The notes under the pieces: generated by a model
Database searches by the model: none
Told to the model about the DNA's origin: nothing
What the model saw: the letters and a program-made list of their open reading frames with translations, nothing else
DNA from: Nitronereus sp964503895
GTDB lineage: Bacteria; Nitrospirota; Nitrospiria; Nitrospirales; UBA8639
Reading direction: 5' to 3'
NCBI GenBank assembly: GCA_964503895.1
Contig: CAZDCF010000004.1
Span: 1 to 64,000, forward strand
Length of the DNA stretch: 64,000 nucleotides
Part shown: one piece after another, positions 44,136-53,254 of the stretch
How the letters are laid out: every line of letters starts with the position of its first letter
Position numbering within the stretch: the first letter of the stretch is position 1
Made by a program: the position numbers and the translations under genes

Positions 44136-45391
44136 CCCTACCCTACGAAATTTTTGTGGGCCTTCGTTACCTTCGAGCGAAGCGTCGCACTCGAACCATT
44201 TCCTTTAACACCTTCATTTCCATCACAGGGATTACTCTTGGGGTAGCCGCACTCATTGGTACACTGGGCATCATGACAGGTTTTAAAGAAGACATGCAGG
44301 CCAAAATTCTTGGCACAACATCCCACGTCGTAGTTCAAGAACGCGAGCAACAATCCATGGTGGGGCACACAGCCCTCGTGACTAAAGTCGAGGAAGTGCC
44401 TGGGGTCATTGCTGCAACACCCTATATTTTCAAGCAAGTGTTGCTGTCTTCGAAAACCGGAGTCCAGGGTATTATCCTTCGCGGCATTGACCCAGTCAAA
44501 GAACCAAAGGTCACGAAAGTCGCAGCCAATATCAAACACGGGCAGATTGATGATTTGGCGAGTCCGCCTATGTTTGAGAGAAAAAACCGTACAGTCGCAA
44601 AGACAAAACCAGGTATTATTTTAGGAAAGGAATTAGCGCTACGCCTTGGATTATTTGTGGGAAATAATGTCAATGTGGTGTCTCCGGTTGGTCCCATTAG
44701 CGCATTAGGAATGACGCCAAAAATTCGACCCTTTCAAGTTGTAGGCATCTTTGAATCAGGAATGTATGAATACGATTCCTCCATGGCCTATATTTCCCTG
44801 CAAGAAGCCCAAAAGTTTTTCAGTTTGGGTAACAGCGTGACCGGCATTCAAGTCAAAGTTCAAGACGTGTTCACCGCCAATGAAACCGCTTCCCACATCG
44901 AAGAGTCACTGGGCATTGATTATTCAGCAAGGGATTGGATGGATCTGAACCGTAATCTTTTCTCCGCACTCAAGCTTGAAAAAACTATGATGTTTCTTTT
45001 ACTCGTTCTCATCACCTTGGTGGCATCCTTCAATATCGTGGGCACCCTCACGATGATCGTGAACGAAAAACAACGGGAGATCGCCATCCTTAAAGCAGTA
45101 GGCGCGACCCCCAAAGCTATCATGCGAATTTTCATGCTAAACGGGTTGGTCATTGGTCTAACCGGAACCATTATTGGCATTCCTCTGGGGTATGCTTTTC
45201 TGTGGCTGATCGAAAACTACTTTACGTTTGACCAAACCGTGTACTACATCTCCCACATCCCAGTTCACGTCAAAGCCTTGGATGTGATTCTGGTAGCTTG
45301 CTCCGCCATTCTTATCAGTTTTGCTGCCACGATTTACCCATCCTGGCAAGCTGCGAAACTCGAACCCGTGAGTGCCCTACGGTATGAATAA
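44132..45391 (+). CDS. lolC: Lipoprotein-releasing ABC transporter permease (LolC/LolE)
   Basis: Inner-membrane permease that extracts outer-membrane lipoproteins. It has the LolC/E layout: one N-terminal helix after RYLRAKRRTRTISFNTFIS, a large periplasmic domain (about 50-275) and three C-terminal helices (FtsX-like; LLLVLITLVASFNIVGTLTM). Only one permease gene accompanies lolD, as in bacteria using a LolF-type homodimer. The GTG start overlaps the lysS stop, and the stop overlaps the lolD ATG by one base (TAATG). Length is 419. Confidence 0.93.
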   Translation: MTLPYEIFVGLRYLRAKRRTRTISFNTFISITGITLGVAALIGTLGIMTGFKEDMQAKILGTTSHVVVQEREQQSMVGHTALVTKVEEVPGVIAATPYIFKQVLLSSKTGVQGIILRGIDPVKEPKVTKVAANIKHGQIDDLASPPMFERKNRTVAKTKPGIILGKELALRLGLFVGNNVNVVSPVGPISALGMTPKIRPFQVVGIFESGMYEYDSSMAYISLQEAQKFFSLGNSVTGIQVKVQDVFTANETASHIEESLGIDYSARDWMDLNRNLFSALKLEKTMMFLLLVLITLVASFNIVGTLTMIVNEKQREIAILKAVGATPKAIMRIFMLNGLVIGLTGTIIGIPLGYAFLWLIENYFTFDQTVYYISHIPVHVKALDVILVACSAILISFAATIYPSWQAAKLEPVSALRYE

Positions 45392-46101
45392 TGGTAATGC
45401 CGCCTTCTAACACAAATAGCCCATTCCTCGAGGTAAACGATGTCTACAAATCGTTCCAACTTGGCAGTCAAACCGTAAACGTGTTGAACGGGATTAACCT
45501 GACCCTTCAACGGGGAGAAATGCTTGCGATGATCGGAGCATCCGGGGCAGGGAAAAGTACCATTCTGCATATACTGGGCACACTCAACCAACCTACACAA
45601 GGCACCGTATTGTACGAAGGCCAAGATGTTTTTCGCTTATCTGAAAACGATTTGGCCAACTTCAGAAATCGCCGAATCGGGTTCGTATTTCAATTTCATC
45701 ATCTACTGCCAGAATTCACGGCTCTTGAAAATACCTACCTACCTGCACTGATACAGAAGCGGCCCAAACAAGAAATGATGCAAGAAGCTACCTCTCTGCT
45801 GGACGAGGTAGGACTAGGTCACCGCCTGCATCACAAACCCGGGGAATTATCTGGGGGGGAACAACAGCGCGTAGCTCTGGCTCGGGCATTAATTCAAAAC
45901 CCTGACCTAGTCTTGGCTGACGAACCAACCGGAAACTTAGATGCTCGCACGGGAGAAACCGTTTTTGAACTCTTGCACGAATTGAATCAAAAACGAAACA
46001 CGGCCTTCATCATTGTGACACACAACGAACGCCTGTACGAACAAACGGACCGCTTGGTTCATATGGTGGATGGGAGAATCGAGAATACAGAAGGGGCCTA
46101 A
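45391..46101 (+). CDS. lolD: Lipoprotein-releasing ABC transporter ATPase LolD
   Basis: ATP-binding subunit that powers LolC/E. Walker A GASGAGKST, signature LSGGEQQRVALARAL, Walker B LVLADEPTGNLD and the H-loop VTHNE are all intact. The 236-residue length is typical. The ATG overlaps the permease stop by one base, and a second ATG two codons later could also serve. It ends the lnt-prfB-lysS-lolC-lolD row and converges with the HhH lipoprotein gene across 40 nt, in which I see no terminator. Confidence 0.96.
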   Translation: MVMPPSNTNSPFLEVNDVYKSFQLGSQTVNVLNGINLTLQRGEMLAMIGASGAGKSTILHILGTLNQPTQGTVLYEGQDVFRLSENDLANFRNRRIGFVFQFHHLLPEFTALENTYLPALIQKRPKQEMMQEATSLLDEVGLGHRLHHKPGELSGGEQQRVALARALIQNPDLVLADEPTGNLDARTGETVFELLHELNQKRNTAFIIVTHNERLYEQTDRLVHMVDGRIENTEGA

Positions 46102-46141
46102 AACATGAATAGAGTTTTGCCTTCTTCTAGCTCTTCACGCT

Positions 46142-46891
46142 TTATTTTGGCACTGCGGTAATCCTGTCCTTAATCGCATCAAATGTAGCTCTTGGCACAA
46201 CCTTTTTGGCGACTAATTCTCCCCGAAGACGATACGGACGATTAGCAATAACCTTTTCAGCCATGTTTTTCGTGAGCCCCAAAAACAAGACCAAATCATT
46301 CGCCGTGGCTGTATTAATATTCACGGGAGCAAGGGAGCGCTTGACAGGCTTCGAAACCCTCGCAGGTTTTGTTGGAGACAGAGGGCTTTGAGTAGACATA
46401 GTCTTAGGCTCCTCAGCTGTCTTTCCGACCTTCACCTGACGTGCCTTCTTTAGTTCTTTCTGGTAGCGCTGAACCGTATTCTTGAGTGCTCTATTTTGAC
46501 TTTTGATTTTTTGGTATTCCTGCTGAAGCTTTCTATCCCTGGCCACCAACATCTGACTTTCCTTTACCATCTCGGCATTCCGAACAGACAACAATTCACG
46601 CTCACTTTCCCGGCCGTCCTTAATGCGTTGAATTTCCGAGGCCATCATTTCTAAATCCATAGCCACTTTTTCATTTTCATCTTTCAACCTGTCATTTTCT
46701 TGCTCCACGGCCTCCTGCATCATTCTGCTTTTTTCAAACTCGATCTTTGCAGACTCCATATCAGCCATCGCAGCTTCGTATTTCTTTTTGGAAACCACAC
46801 AGCCGCTTAGCATCATGCTCACCATGAGCGCTAAGCTGACTACCATTCGAAGTTGAATGACTCGTTTACCTTCAGTATGAATCCTGTTCAT
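46142..46891 (-). CDS. Coiled-coil lipoprotein with C-terminal ComEA-like helix-hairpin-helix domain
   Basis: A 249-residue protein with lipobox LSGC (Cys31). A long heptad-like coiled coil (about 35-150, rich in Glu, Lys and Met) follows, then a Pro/Ser/Thr linker. The C-terminal domain (about 190-249) begins VNINTATANDLVLFLGLTKNMAEKVI, the pattern of ComEA-type HhH domains, which bind DNA non-specifically or pack against protein. A lipid-anchored stalk holding an HhH head suggests surface or periplasmic DNA capture, but this is inference. The ATG at 46847 inside the leader is an alternative start. No other competence gene is nearby. Confidence 0.8.
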   Translation of the reverse strand: MNRIHTEGKRVIQLRMVVSLALMVSMMLSGCVVSKKKYEAAMADMESAKIEFEKSRMMQEAVEQENDRLKDENEKVAMDLEMMASEIQRIKDGRESERELLSVRNAEMVKESQMLVARDRKLQQEYQKIKSQNRALKNTVQRYQKELKKARQVKVGKTAEEPKTMSTQSPLSPTKPARVSKPVKRSLAPVNINTATANDLVLFLGLTKNMAEKVIANRPYRLRGELVAKKVVPRATFDAIKDRITAVPK

Positions 46892-47196
46892 CTTTCCCTC
46901 ATTGCATCAAAAAGGTTGTATTCATTGAATCACGGCCTTAGACTTATGCAGTTTAGTCACCTAAGAGTCGTAGCAGGAAACTTAAAGAGACAACGCTAAC
47001 TCAAAGGACCCCTTGCCAGGTAGAAGATCCTAGCATGAAATGGGAATGGTCTTTTGTCAATAGCTAAGGGCAACGACTGGAATAGGCCAGGGCAACACTC
47101 TCCCCTCTATTTCACAAACAAAATAATCGAAAGAATCTTTTCAGGCTTCCCCACCTCGCAAAAATTTCACAAAATTCCCCAGGATAAACTCGTTCA
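46892..47196. other. Divergent intergenic region upstream of uppP
   Basis: About 305 bases between two divergent genes. A weak promoter-like pair TTGTCA (47054) and TGGAAT (47078) faces uppP. Nothing else is recognised. Confidence 0.35.
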
Positions 47197-48081
47197 ATGG
47201 AAAAATTTGGACTAGGATCAGCTGCGCTTCTCGGATTTTTAGAAGGCCTCACCGAATATTTGCCTGTCTCCTCAACGGGCCATCTCATTCTTATGGGTCA
47301 TTGGCTTGGGTTCACCGGGAATATAGCCATCAGTGTAGATATCTGCATTCAAATAGGTGCGGTCTTGGCAGTGGTTTTCTATGAACGCGAAAAAATCCTT
47401 GGGCTCCTGCGCAATGGGTTTCAAGAACAACAGGAATTTCGCAAGGGCCTGAGAGGCAACACGAAAACAGAACACGCTCAATCATGGCAAGCCTATCTTC
47501 GACAATCCGCTCAACAACATCGCAACATGTGGTTCCTGCTGGGCCTCAGCGCCGCATTTATCCCCGCGGCAATAGTTGGCCTTCTTACTCATAATTGGAT
47601 TGAAGAACATCTCTTTTCAGCTAAAACCGTGGCAATAAGCTTAATAATCGGTGGGATAATCATCCTGATGGTAGAAACCTGGCCCAAATGCGTGAGCATC
47701 ACTCAGCTCGAACACGTTGGACTCCCGGCAGCTGTAGGCATCGGGGTGGCACAATGCGTCGCGTTGATACCAGGCATGTCCCGATCTGGCTCAACCATAG
47801 TCGGAGGATTGCTAATTGGACTAGATCGAAAGGTTGCCACGGAATTTTCCTTCTTTCTTGCCATACCCACGATGTTTGCCGCCACCGGCTACAAACTCAT
47901 TCAATCATTTCACCTGTTTAGTGCAAACGATATGTTCGCCTTGCTAATCGGTATGTTCGTATCGTTTGTCGTAGCCTGGGCCGTCATCGGGTCCTTTTTA
48001 ACCTACGTCAAACGACACACTCTCAAAGTGTTCGGCTACTACCGGATAACCCTAGGAGCCCTCATCCTCTTGATCCTTTAA
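47197..48081 (+). CDS. uppP: Undecaprenyl-diphosphatase UppP (BacA)
   Basis: Integral membrane phosphatase that recycles undecaprenyl diphosphate for cell-wall synthesis and can confer bacitracin resistance. Family signatures are FLEGLTEYLPVSSTGHL near the N-terminus (catalytic Glu, Ser and His) and IPGMSRSGSTIVGGLLIG (the catalytic Arg loop). It has 294 residues and about eight helices. An extra hydrophilic loop at about 85-110 (EFRKGLRGNTKTEHAQ) is seen in some family members. Confidence 0.96.
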   Translation: MEKFGLGSAALLGFLEGLTEYLPVSSTGHLILMGHWLGFTGNIAISVDICIQIGAVLAVVFYEREKILGLLRNGFQEQQEFRKGLRGNTKTEHAQSWQAYLRQSAQQHRNMWFLLGLSAAFIPAAIVGLLTHNWIEEHLFSAKTVAISLIIGGIIILMVETWPKCVSITQLEHVGLPAAVGIGVAQCVALIPGMSRSGSTIVGGLLIGLDRKVATEFSFFLAIPTMFAATGYKLIQSFHLFSANDMFALLIGMFVSFVVAWAVIGSFLTYVKRHTLKVFGYYRITLGALILLIL

Positions 48082-48171
48082 ACCCGCTCTATCCCTTAGC
48101 CAGAATGCTAACATTCTTCTTTTAGTTAGTTATCGAAGTTCCCCTCTCATGTATGATGGCGAATAAGCTTT

Positions 48172-48199
48172 TTGTCAACAGTGCCACGGGAATGATAAT
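48172..48199 (+). promoter_or_regulatory. Candidate promoter for the SDR gene
   Basis: TTGTCA (48172-48177), a 16-nt spacer and GATAAT (48194-48199), about 80 nt before the start codon. Confidence 0.45.
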
Positions 48200-48279
48200 A
48201 AATAGTGCCAGCACATAGAGGAGCCTGATCTACTTTAAGAAAACAGTTTTATGCCATTCATTTATTAGGGAGGAAACAT

Positions 48280-49032
48280 ATGCCTCAAAAACTCAAAGGA
48301 AAAGTGGCCATCATCACCGGTGGAAACAGTGGAATTGGTTTGGCAACTGCAAAATTGTTTCAATCCGAAGGCGCCACGGTTATCATTACCGGACGCAGGA
48401 AAGAAACCGTGGCTGCTGCTGCCACAGAGATTGGCGGAAATAGTATTGGCATAGTGTCTGATTCTGGCAATCTGAAGGCAATTCAAGCCTTGTACCAAGA
48501 TGTCAAAGAAAGGGTTGGCAAAATTGATGTCCTATTTCTCAATGCTGGAGTAGCAACTTTTGGTCCGTTTACCACCATAGACGAAGCCACCTTTGATGAA
48601 ATGGTGAACATTAATTTCAAGGGACTTTTTTTCAATGTTCAAGCGGCCCTTCCTCTTCTCAATGAGGAGGCTTCTATTATTTTCAATACGTCCATTGCCG
48701 ACCAAAAAGGGTTTCCCAATACAAATGTCTATGCAGCCACAAAAGCCGCGGTTCGGAGTTTGGCCCGCACACTATCCACAGAATTGCTGCCCCAAAAAAT
48801 TAGGGTCAATGCCGTAGCCCCAGGACCAATTGATACGCCCATCTTTGAAAAGATCGGGATGCCCCAAGAAGTGGTATCTGATATAAAAATCGGCTTCGCA
48901 GGCGAGAATCCCATGAAGCGCTTGGGCACTTCAGAAGAAGTCGCCCAGGCCACGCTCTTTTTAGCTTCCGATGACTCCTCATATATCACAGGCATTGATC
49001 TAACCGTTGATGGCGGGATGACCCAACTTTAA
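48280..49032 (+). CDS. Short-chain dehydrogenase/reductase (SDR, classical)
   Basis: NAD(P)-dependent oxidoreductase of 250 residues. Cofactor motif TGGNSGIG (positions 14-21), then NAG in FLNAGVATFG, the catalytic Ser in FNTSIAD, Tyr-x-x-x-Lys in YAATK and the PGPIDTPIF segment. The Arg and Lys after the second strand (TGRRKE) favour NADP. GGGAGG lies before the ATG. The substrate is unknown, as nearest relatives in this family are promiscuous. It is a single gene with its own promoter. Confidence 0.93.
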   Translation: MPQKLKGKVAIITGGNSGIGLATAKLFQSEGATVIITGRRKETVAAAATEIGGNSIGIVSDSGNLKAIQALYQDVKERVGKIDVLFLNAGVATFGPFTTIDEATFDEMVNINFKGLFFNVQAALPLLNEEASIIFNTSIADQKGFPNTNVYAATKAAVRSLARTLSTELLPQKIRVNAVAPGPIDTPIFEKIGMPQEVVSDIKIGFAGENPMKRLGTSEEVAQATLFLASDDSSYITGIDLTVDGGMTQL

Positions 49033-49130
49033 CCCGCGAGTTTAGATCATTCCAGACCCTAGAAAGCCTCAAAAAACATTTACCATCAGGAAGAACATTA
49101 CTTCATTTTCGTGAGAGGGCATGACAATCC

Positions 49131-49400
49131 TTACTTTTTTATAAAACTAATGTGATCCTTATATTCTTGAACCGCAGCCTTGAGCGCAGCCTTGCCCAAT
49201 GGAATATTCGCTTCCAATGTATCCTCTACATCTTCACTATCAATCACCACCTCATATTTTTCTTGGACATTGGTCATAATCAAACCTTTCTCAACCTGCC
49301 GAGGCATATAAATTTCTGTCCATACTTCCTTTTCCACCAAACACACATCACAAAACCGATCGTAAAGCATTTCTAACCGTTCCGGCTCAGTTTCTTTCAT
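49131..49400 (-). CDS. Small hypothetical protein
   Basis: A soluble 89-residue protein, not recognised. The ATG at 49400 is preceded by AGGAGAG; an in-frame TTG nine codons upstream would include that ribosome site as coding. It has two cysteines in the short segment CDVCLVE (a possible metal or redox pair), an EIYMPRQVEKGLIMT strand and an acidic central part (VVIDSEDVEDTLEAN). The neighbours (SDR, FG-GAP protein) give no functional clue. Confidence 0.65.
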   Translation of the reverse strand: MKETEPERLEMLYDRFCDVCLVEKEVWTEIYMPRQVEKGLIMTNVQEKYEVVIDSEDVEDTLEANIPLGKAALKAAVQEYKDHISFIKK

Positions 49401-49471
49401 ACCAAATGACTCTCCTAAAACTTGCAAATGAGTTTTCTAAATCACCCCAGCTTAGGCAAAGGTAGTTTTTC

Positions 49472-51007
49472 TTATCCTTCACTATTTCCATTTAATGTGA
49501 CTACACGCGGACCACCAGGAGCGTTGTCCCAAATGATGAGTTGGGCATGGTAAGATCTAAATTCGTGACCTTCAAAACCAATCTGTAGTGAGCAAAGTTT
49601 ACCCATGGATAACGTAGTTCCGGAACATGTTCCATCTTTGATCGAAAATGATTCCGAGTCTGGGCCTTCTAAAACCACACTGCTAATAGTGAGCGGGCCC
49701 AGCCCAACATTGGAGACCGTCAGGCGCTTCGATGATTGCTCCTTTTGAAGATAAACCCCAGGAAACTGGACGGCTTCCGCACTAAGATTAATGGATGGAA
49801 TAATAGCTTTTCCACTCAGCAATACGGACACATCATGAGAGTCACTATTCGTAGCCACAACATCAGGCCAACCATCACCGTTAAAATCTTCCACTGCAAC
49901 AGATGTCGTAATCGTACCCATGGCAAAATGGCCTGCGGGTTGAAAAGACCCATCACCCCTTCCAAGCAAAATAGATACACTGTTCGAGGCGCGATTCGAG
50001 GAAACTAAATCCCAATTCCCATCGCCATCAAAATCATCGAGAGCCACAGCCATCGGACTAAAGCCAACATCTAATTGGGCAGGCTTAGTGTATTGCCCAG
50101 GAGATTCTTGTAAGAGAATTTTCAGACTATCGGTGAATAAACTCGCAGCAATGAGATCGAGGTTTCCGTCCGCGTCGAGATCAACTTGCATCACCGCACT
50201 CAGTGTAAACCCCGCCTCAATATTCTGGGTATGAACAAATTCTCCACTTCCCTCATTTTTAAAAACAGACACACGACCATTTGGAGCCCGCCAACTAGGT
50301 TGGCTCCAGGCCACAGTTAGTTCAGGAAGGTCATCTCCAGTTAAATCGGCAATAGACACGCCAGTTGGAAATAATCCATGTTGATCCTGTTCTTCAAAAC
50401 GTTTCGCCTGACCCAATTCGCCTTGGCCATCATTCAACAAAACCGCCAAACTATACGGAGGATAATTCCCATATCGACCACTATTGGCAACAACCACATC
50501 AAGATCGCCATCAAGATCAAGATCGCCTAATTTTAAAAACGTGGGACCTTTGCCAGATTCATAAAACTTAGGCTCCCCAAAAAACCCATCTCCCTTTCCC
50601 AACAACACGAGAATCCCATCTGAGCCAGTTTCAGCCACGATTAAATCGAGTTTGGCATCTTGATTAATATCGCCCGAAGTCAGAAACATAGGGCTTCGCC
50701 CAACTCCAAAGGATATGCCTGATCGAAAGGTACCATTACCATTTCCAAACAACATGGTCACATCATCGGAATCACTATTAACCGTCGCGACATCCTGCAA
50801 GCTATCGCTATTAAAATCGCCAACAGTCAGTGCTTCCGGATGCCGGCCCACATCCGCTGGTACCACAGGAGTAAGCACTAGATTTTGGGCATCTACGGGA
50901 ACGCTCAAGACCAGCATGACGATGACTACCCACAATAAAACTATCGTCACGAATCCATTGCCTATTCTACGGTTAACAAAATTAGTGCTCATTTCGTTCT
51001 TCGCCAT
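49472..51007 (-). CDS. Secreted FG-GAP/VCBS-repeat protein with C-terminal Ig-like domain
   Basis: A 511-residue exported protein. The leader (hydrophobic about 18-40) is followed by about seven FG-GAP/VCBS units carrying the Ca-binding pattern D-x-D-x-D-x-x-x-D (DLDLDGDLDVV, DFDGDGNWDLVSS, DFNGDGWPDVVA), which would make a beta-propeller. The last 100 residues (QFPGVYLQKEQSSKRLTVSNVGLGP) resemble the ASPM/SPD2/Hydin-type Ig fold with two Cys near GTCSGT and KLCSLQIG. A binding or adhesion role is likely. The first ATG has no ribosome site; the next, at 50992, is the other candidate. It overlaps the upstream small gene. Confidence 0.85.
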   Translation of the reverse strand: MAKNEMSTNFVNRRIGNGFVTIVLLWVVIVMLVLSVPVDAQNLVLTPVVPADVGRHPEALTVGDFNSDSLQDVATVNSDSDDVTMLFGNGNGTFRSGISFGVGRSPMFLTSGDINQDAKLDLIVAETGSDGILVLLGKGDGFFGEPKFYESGKGPTFLKLGDLDLDGDLDVVVANSGRYGNYPPYSLAVLLNDGQGELGQAKRFEEQDQHGLFPTGVSIADLTGDDLPELTVAWSQPSWRAPNGRVSVFKNEGSGEFVHTQNIEAGFTLSAVMQVDLDADGNLDLIAASLFTDSLKILLQESPGQYTKPAQLDVGFSPMAVALDDFDGDGNWDLVSSNRASNSVSILLGRGDGSFQPAGHFAMGTITTSVAVEDFNGDGWPDVVATNSDSHDVSVLLSGKAIIPSINLSAEAVQFPGVYLQKEQSSKRLTVSNVGLGPLTISSVVLEGPDSESFSIKDGTCSGTTLSMGKLCSLQIGFEGHEFRSYHAQLIIWDNAPGGPRVVTLNGNSEG

Positions 51008-51251
51008 TATTAAAAGTTTTCATCATGGCAATTTCGATCTCATCCGTGCCCGGCCTACCTCGATTTCGAATATGGGACGACCATGACGGCATATTACGCA
51101 ACACTTGAAACACAGCTTTGATAATTTCCGGCTTAATACGAGTCTCCCAATCATACTCCCAAGCATGCGCATCTTCATCTCCATCATATTCTTCTGGAAA
51201 TTTGGCTTCCAAATGAAAACGAAGATTGAACGTTTTTTCTTCATTATACAT
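50982..51251 (-). CDS. Small hypothetical protein overlapping the FG-GAP gene
   Basis: Unknown soluble protein of 89 residues. AAAGGA precedes the ATG. It starts with NEEKTFNLRFHLEAKFPEEY, followed by a very acidic stretch (DGDEDAHAWEYDWE) and a helix (IIKAVFQVLRNMP). Its 3' end overlaps the start of the FG-GAP gene by 26 nt (or 11 nt, if the later ATG is used), so the two are probably one transcript. No known domain; it may be a cytosolic partner or unrelated. Confidence 0.7.
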   Translation of the reverse strand: MYNEEKTFNLRFHLEAKFPEEYDGDEDAHAWEYDWETRIKPEIIKAVFQVLRNMPSWSSHIRNRGRPGTDEIEIAMMKTFNNGEERNEH

Positions 51252-51437
51252 GTACGATTGTCCTTTACTAAATACTAAATGGAAAAACCTATATTGAGGA
51301 ATTTGTTCTTCCCCAATACCATACCCACAATGAACAATATATATGAAATATGAACTTAGAAATCTAAAACAGCTAAATATGGGTCAACAAGTATATTCGA
51401 ACTGAGGATTTGAAATTTTCTTCGAAATTGGCTTTTC

Positions 51438-51467
51438 TTGTCAGAGAAGCACCCAACACCTTATGAT
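51438..51467 (+). promoter_or_regulatory. Candidate promoter of the FmdB-family gene
   Basis: TTGTCA (51438-51443), an 18-nt spacer and TATGAT (51462-51467). The predicted start near 51474 lies inside an in-frame upstream extension, which supports the later ATG at 51518. Confidence 0.5.
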
Positions 51468-51517
51468 TGTACGAATTAAAGATCTGTTTCAACTGTCTGA
51501 AAGGAGACTTTTTATCT

Positions 51518-51745
51518 ATGCCGCTCTACGAATACATTTGCAAGGAATGTTCGCACCATTTTGAATTGATTGTCCACGGCTCCACCGTCGTCATTTGCCC
51601 GGAGTGCGAAACCCAAAACATCGAGAAACAGCTGTCAGCTTTTGCGGTCAGCGGCGGAGAGGGAGGTTTCGAATTCGAGGAAAGCCCTGGCGGATGTGGA
51701 ACCTGTGGTGACCCAAGAGGACCAGGATCCTGTTCAATGAATTGA
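51518..51745 (+). CDS. FmdB-family zinc ribbon protein
   Basis: A 75-residue protein of the FmdB (putative regulatory) family. The start MPLYEYICKECSHHFE and a second CPEC pair form the four-Cys zinc ribbon typical of the family. The tail carries a further Cys-rich cluster, GGCGTCGDPRGPGSCS, which is also usual. AAGGAGAC lies before the ATG at 51518; an ATG 17 codons upstream is not favoured because the promoter overlaps it. The biochemical role of the family is unsettled; transcription-associated roles have been proposed. Confidence 0.9.
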   Translation: MPLYEYICKECSHHFELIVHGSTVVICPECETQNIEKQLSAFAVSGGEGGFEFEESPGGCGTCGDPRGPGSCSMN

Positions 51746-51835
51746 AAAATAGTCGTGATGAGTAATGTGCAAAGAGAGAAACAGACTGCCTTTCATTTTT
51801 AACTGACCATTTTTTTCGTTATATTTCAAATCAAA

Positions 51836-52762
51836 CTACTCTTCGATATCTTTTGCCCGCCTTTGAAAATATCCCGAACGAACTGCGCCATACAAATCCA
51901 CTGTTGACTCTTCAATACCTTCAAAAGTCTCAATAGTAAGTGCGCGGCTATTGATCGTATCTTCGGCGTTGATACCTATGTTTGGGAGAATAGGAATGAT
52001 ATAGTTAACGGGATTTAAAAAAATATCTCCCGCAAAACCTACCACATCCCGAACTGTTAATGGTGGTAAAAAGGGCAACATTAAAAAAGGACCGGGCCCC
52101 ACTCCATATACCGCCAGGGTTTGTCCAGTATCTTCTGAAGGCGGAGCTTCGGTATCAAAAACATATTTTGCCACGTCAAACAGCCCACCGATTCCTATGG
52201 TCGTATTGATCAAAAATCTTTTTGTCTCAATACCAGCACGCTCCAACTTCCCCTGTAACAGACTATTCACAAGCCGGCTCACAAAACCCATATTGTGAAA
52301 GGCATTATCTATTGAAACTTGTAGATCGGGAGGCACAACGGAATTATACCCCTTGGCTACAGGCTTCATGAGATGACGATAGAAGCCATAGTTGAAGTCG
52401 AAAACTTCTTCATTATAGCCTTCCCAGGGATCTTCGGCCATGACCTGAGGGTTATCATCAAAAGGATCAAGAGCTTCCCCTTCAACTACGGTTTCCTCCA
52501 TAACTCGAATACCTTCATCTCCAACATAGGGAGCTTCTATTGAAATTTGACCAAATGGACCAAAATATTGAAGGTCAGAATATATGGGAACTATCGGGAG
52601 GGCATAAGCCTGAGCAGACTCGCTATCAGCCATCATATCAGCTTCAGCGAAAACCATTGAAACTGGCAACACAGCCCAGATCAAGAAAAACGCCACCACG
52701 ATATGATACCCAACACCCGACCACGACAAACGCACATTTGGTAGCTGATAGTCTGTGGCCAT
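51836..52762 (-). CDS. mlaA: MlaA (VacJ)-family protein without a lipobox
   Basis: Outer-membrane phospholipid-retrieval component. The MlaA core is clear: DPWEGYNEEVFDFNYGFYRHLMKPVAKGY, then FLINTTIGIGGLFDVA, the GVGPGPFLMLPFLPP segment and DVVGFAGDIFLNP. MlaA proteins are normally lipoproteins. Here the leader ends at VFAEA and the mature chain contains no cysteine, so it cannot be lipidated in the usual way. A 60-residue acidic insert precedes the core (EGEALDPFDDNPQVMAED). The ATG at 52762 has GGGAGG before it; an upstream in-frame start at 52828 lacks one. A MlaC-like gene (hpnM) lies at 22.4 kb. Confidence 0.88.
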   Translation of the reverse strand: MATDYQLPNVRLSWSGVGYHIVVAFFLIWAVLPVSMVFAEADMMADSESAQAYALPIVPIYSDLQYFGPFGQISIEAPYVGDEGIRVMEETVVEGEALDPFDDNPQVMAEDPWEGYNEEVFDFNYGFYRHLMKPVAKGYNSVVPPDLQVSIDNAFHNMGFVSRLVNSLLQGKLERAGIETKRFLINTTIGIGGLFDVAKYVFDTEAPPSEDTGQTLAVYGVGPGPFLMLPFLPPLTVRDVVGFAGDIFLNPVNYIIPILPNIGINAEDTINSRALTIETFEGIEESTVDLYGAVRSGYFQRRAKDIEE

Positions 52763-52920
52763 GAATTCCTCCCTATGCACTATAAAAGTCAAGCAATCCT
52801 TGGGTACAGCAGTAACATCCAAATTCACAAACGCGCGGATTCTACCAAAAACTGCTTTATTTGACTACCTATAGATACTCCTGAAGGACTATTTTATCGT
52901 AGGGAGTTAGGACAAGGCCC

Positions 52921-53130
52921 TCATTCTGAGCTCCCAAGCATATCATCGACCAAGGGTCTATTGATATCTTCACATCCCGGACAAATGGTATCGAAAAGAG
53001 CCTCATGATCTTCGACATAATTCTTTTCATCAACCAACTTTTCTTCGAATACTTCTTGATAACAAGCCTCACACAACATCATGAGGCCTCGCATTACAGA
53101 AACAGTCTTCCGACCTTGACTTCCTCCCAC
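52921..53130 (-). CDS. Small Cys-rich hypothetical protein
   Basis: A 69-residue protein with two Cys pairs, LCEACYQEV and CPGCEDI, 30 residues apart and likely to bind zinc. GTG at 53130 is chosen as start because GAGAGG lies 6 nt before it. An internal ATG (53094) would keep the Cys pairs. An overlapping alternative frame (52869-53072) has no such motif and is rejected. Not recognised; the neighbour at 53255-53449 is likewise small and Cys-containing. Confidence 0.55.
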   Translation of the reverse strand: MGGSQGRKTVSVMRGLMMLCEACYQEVFEEKLVDEKNYVEDHEALFDTICPGCEDINRPLVDDMLGSSE

Positions 53131-53254
53131 AAATTACCTCTCAATTTCAAAATTACGTAATGCGTAAGCCATGATAATTAAAAGCAAATCCTGATAAATA
53201 CATCAAAGCACTATCCCCATATGCTTCATGTTTCACTTCTCACGTTTTTTAAAC

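Noticed and set aside
48102..48120. Hairpin AGAATG-CTAA-CATTCT followed by T-rich bases after uppP
   Set aside because: Only a 6-bp, AT-rich stem, too weak to call as a terminator.
52869..53072. Alternative frame overlapping the small Cys-rich gene
   Set aside because: Lacks the paired Cys motifs and a ribosome site; the frame 52921-53130 is better.
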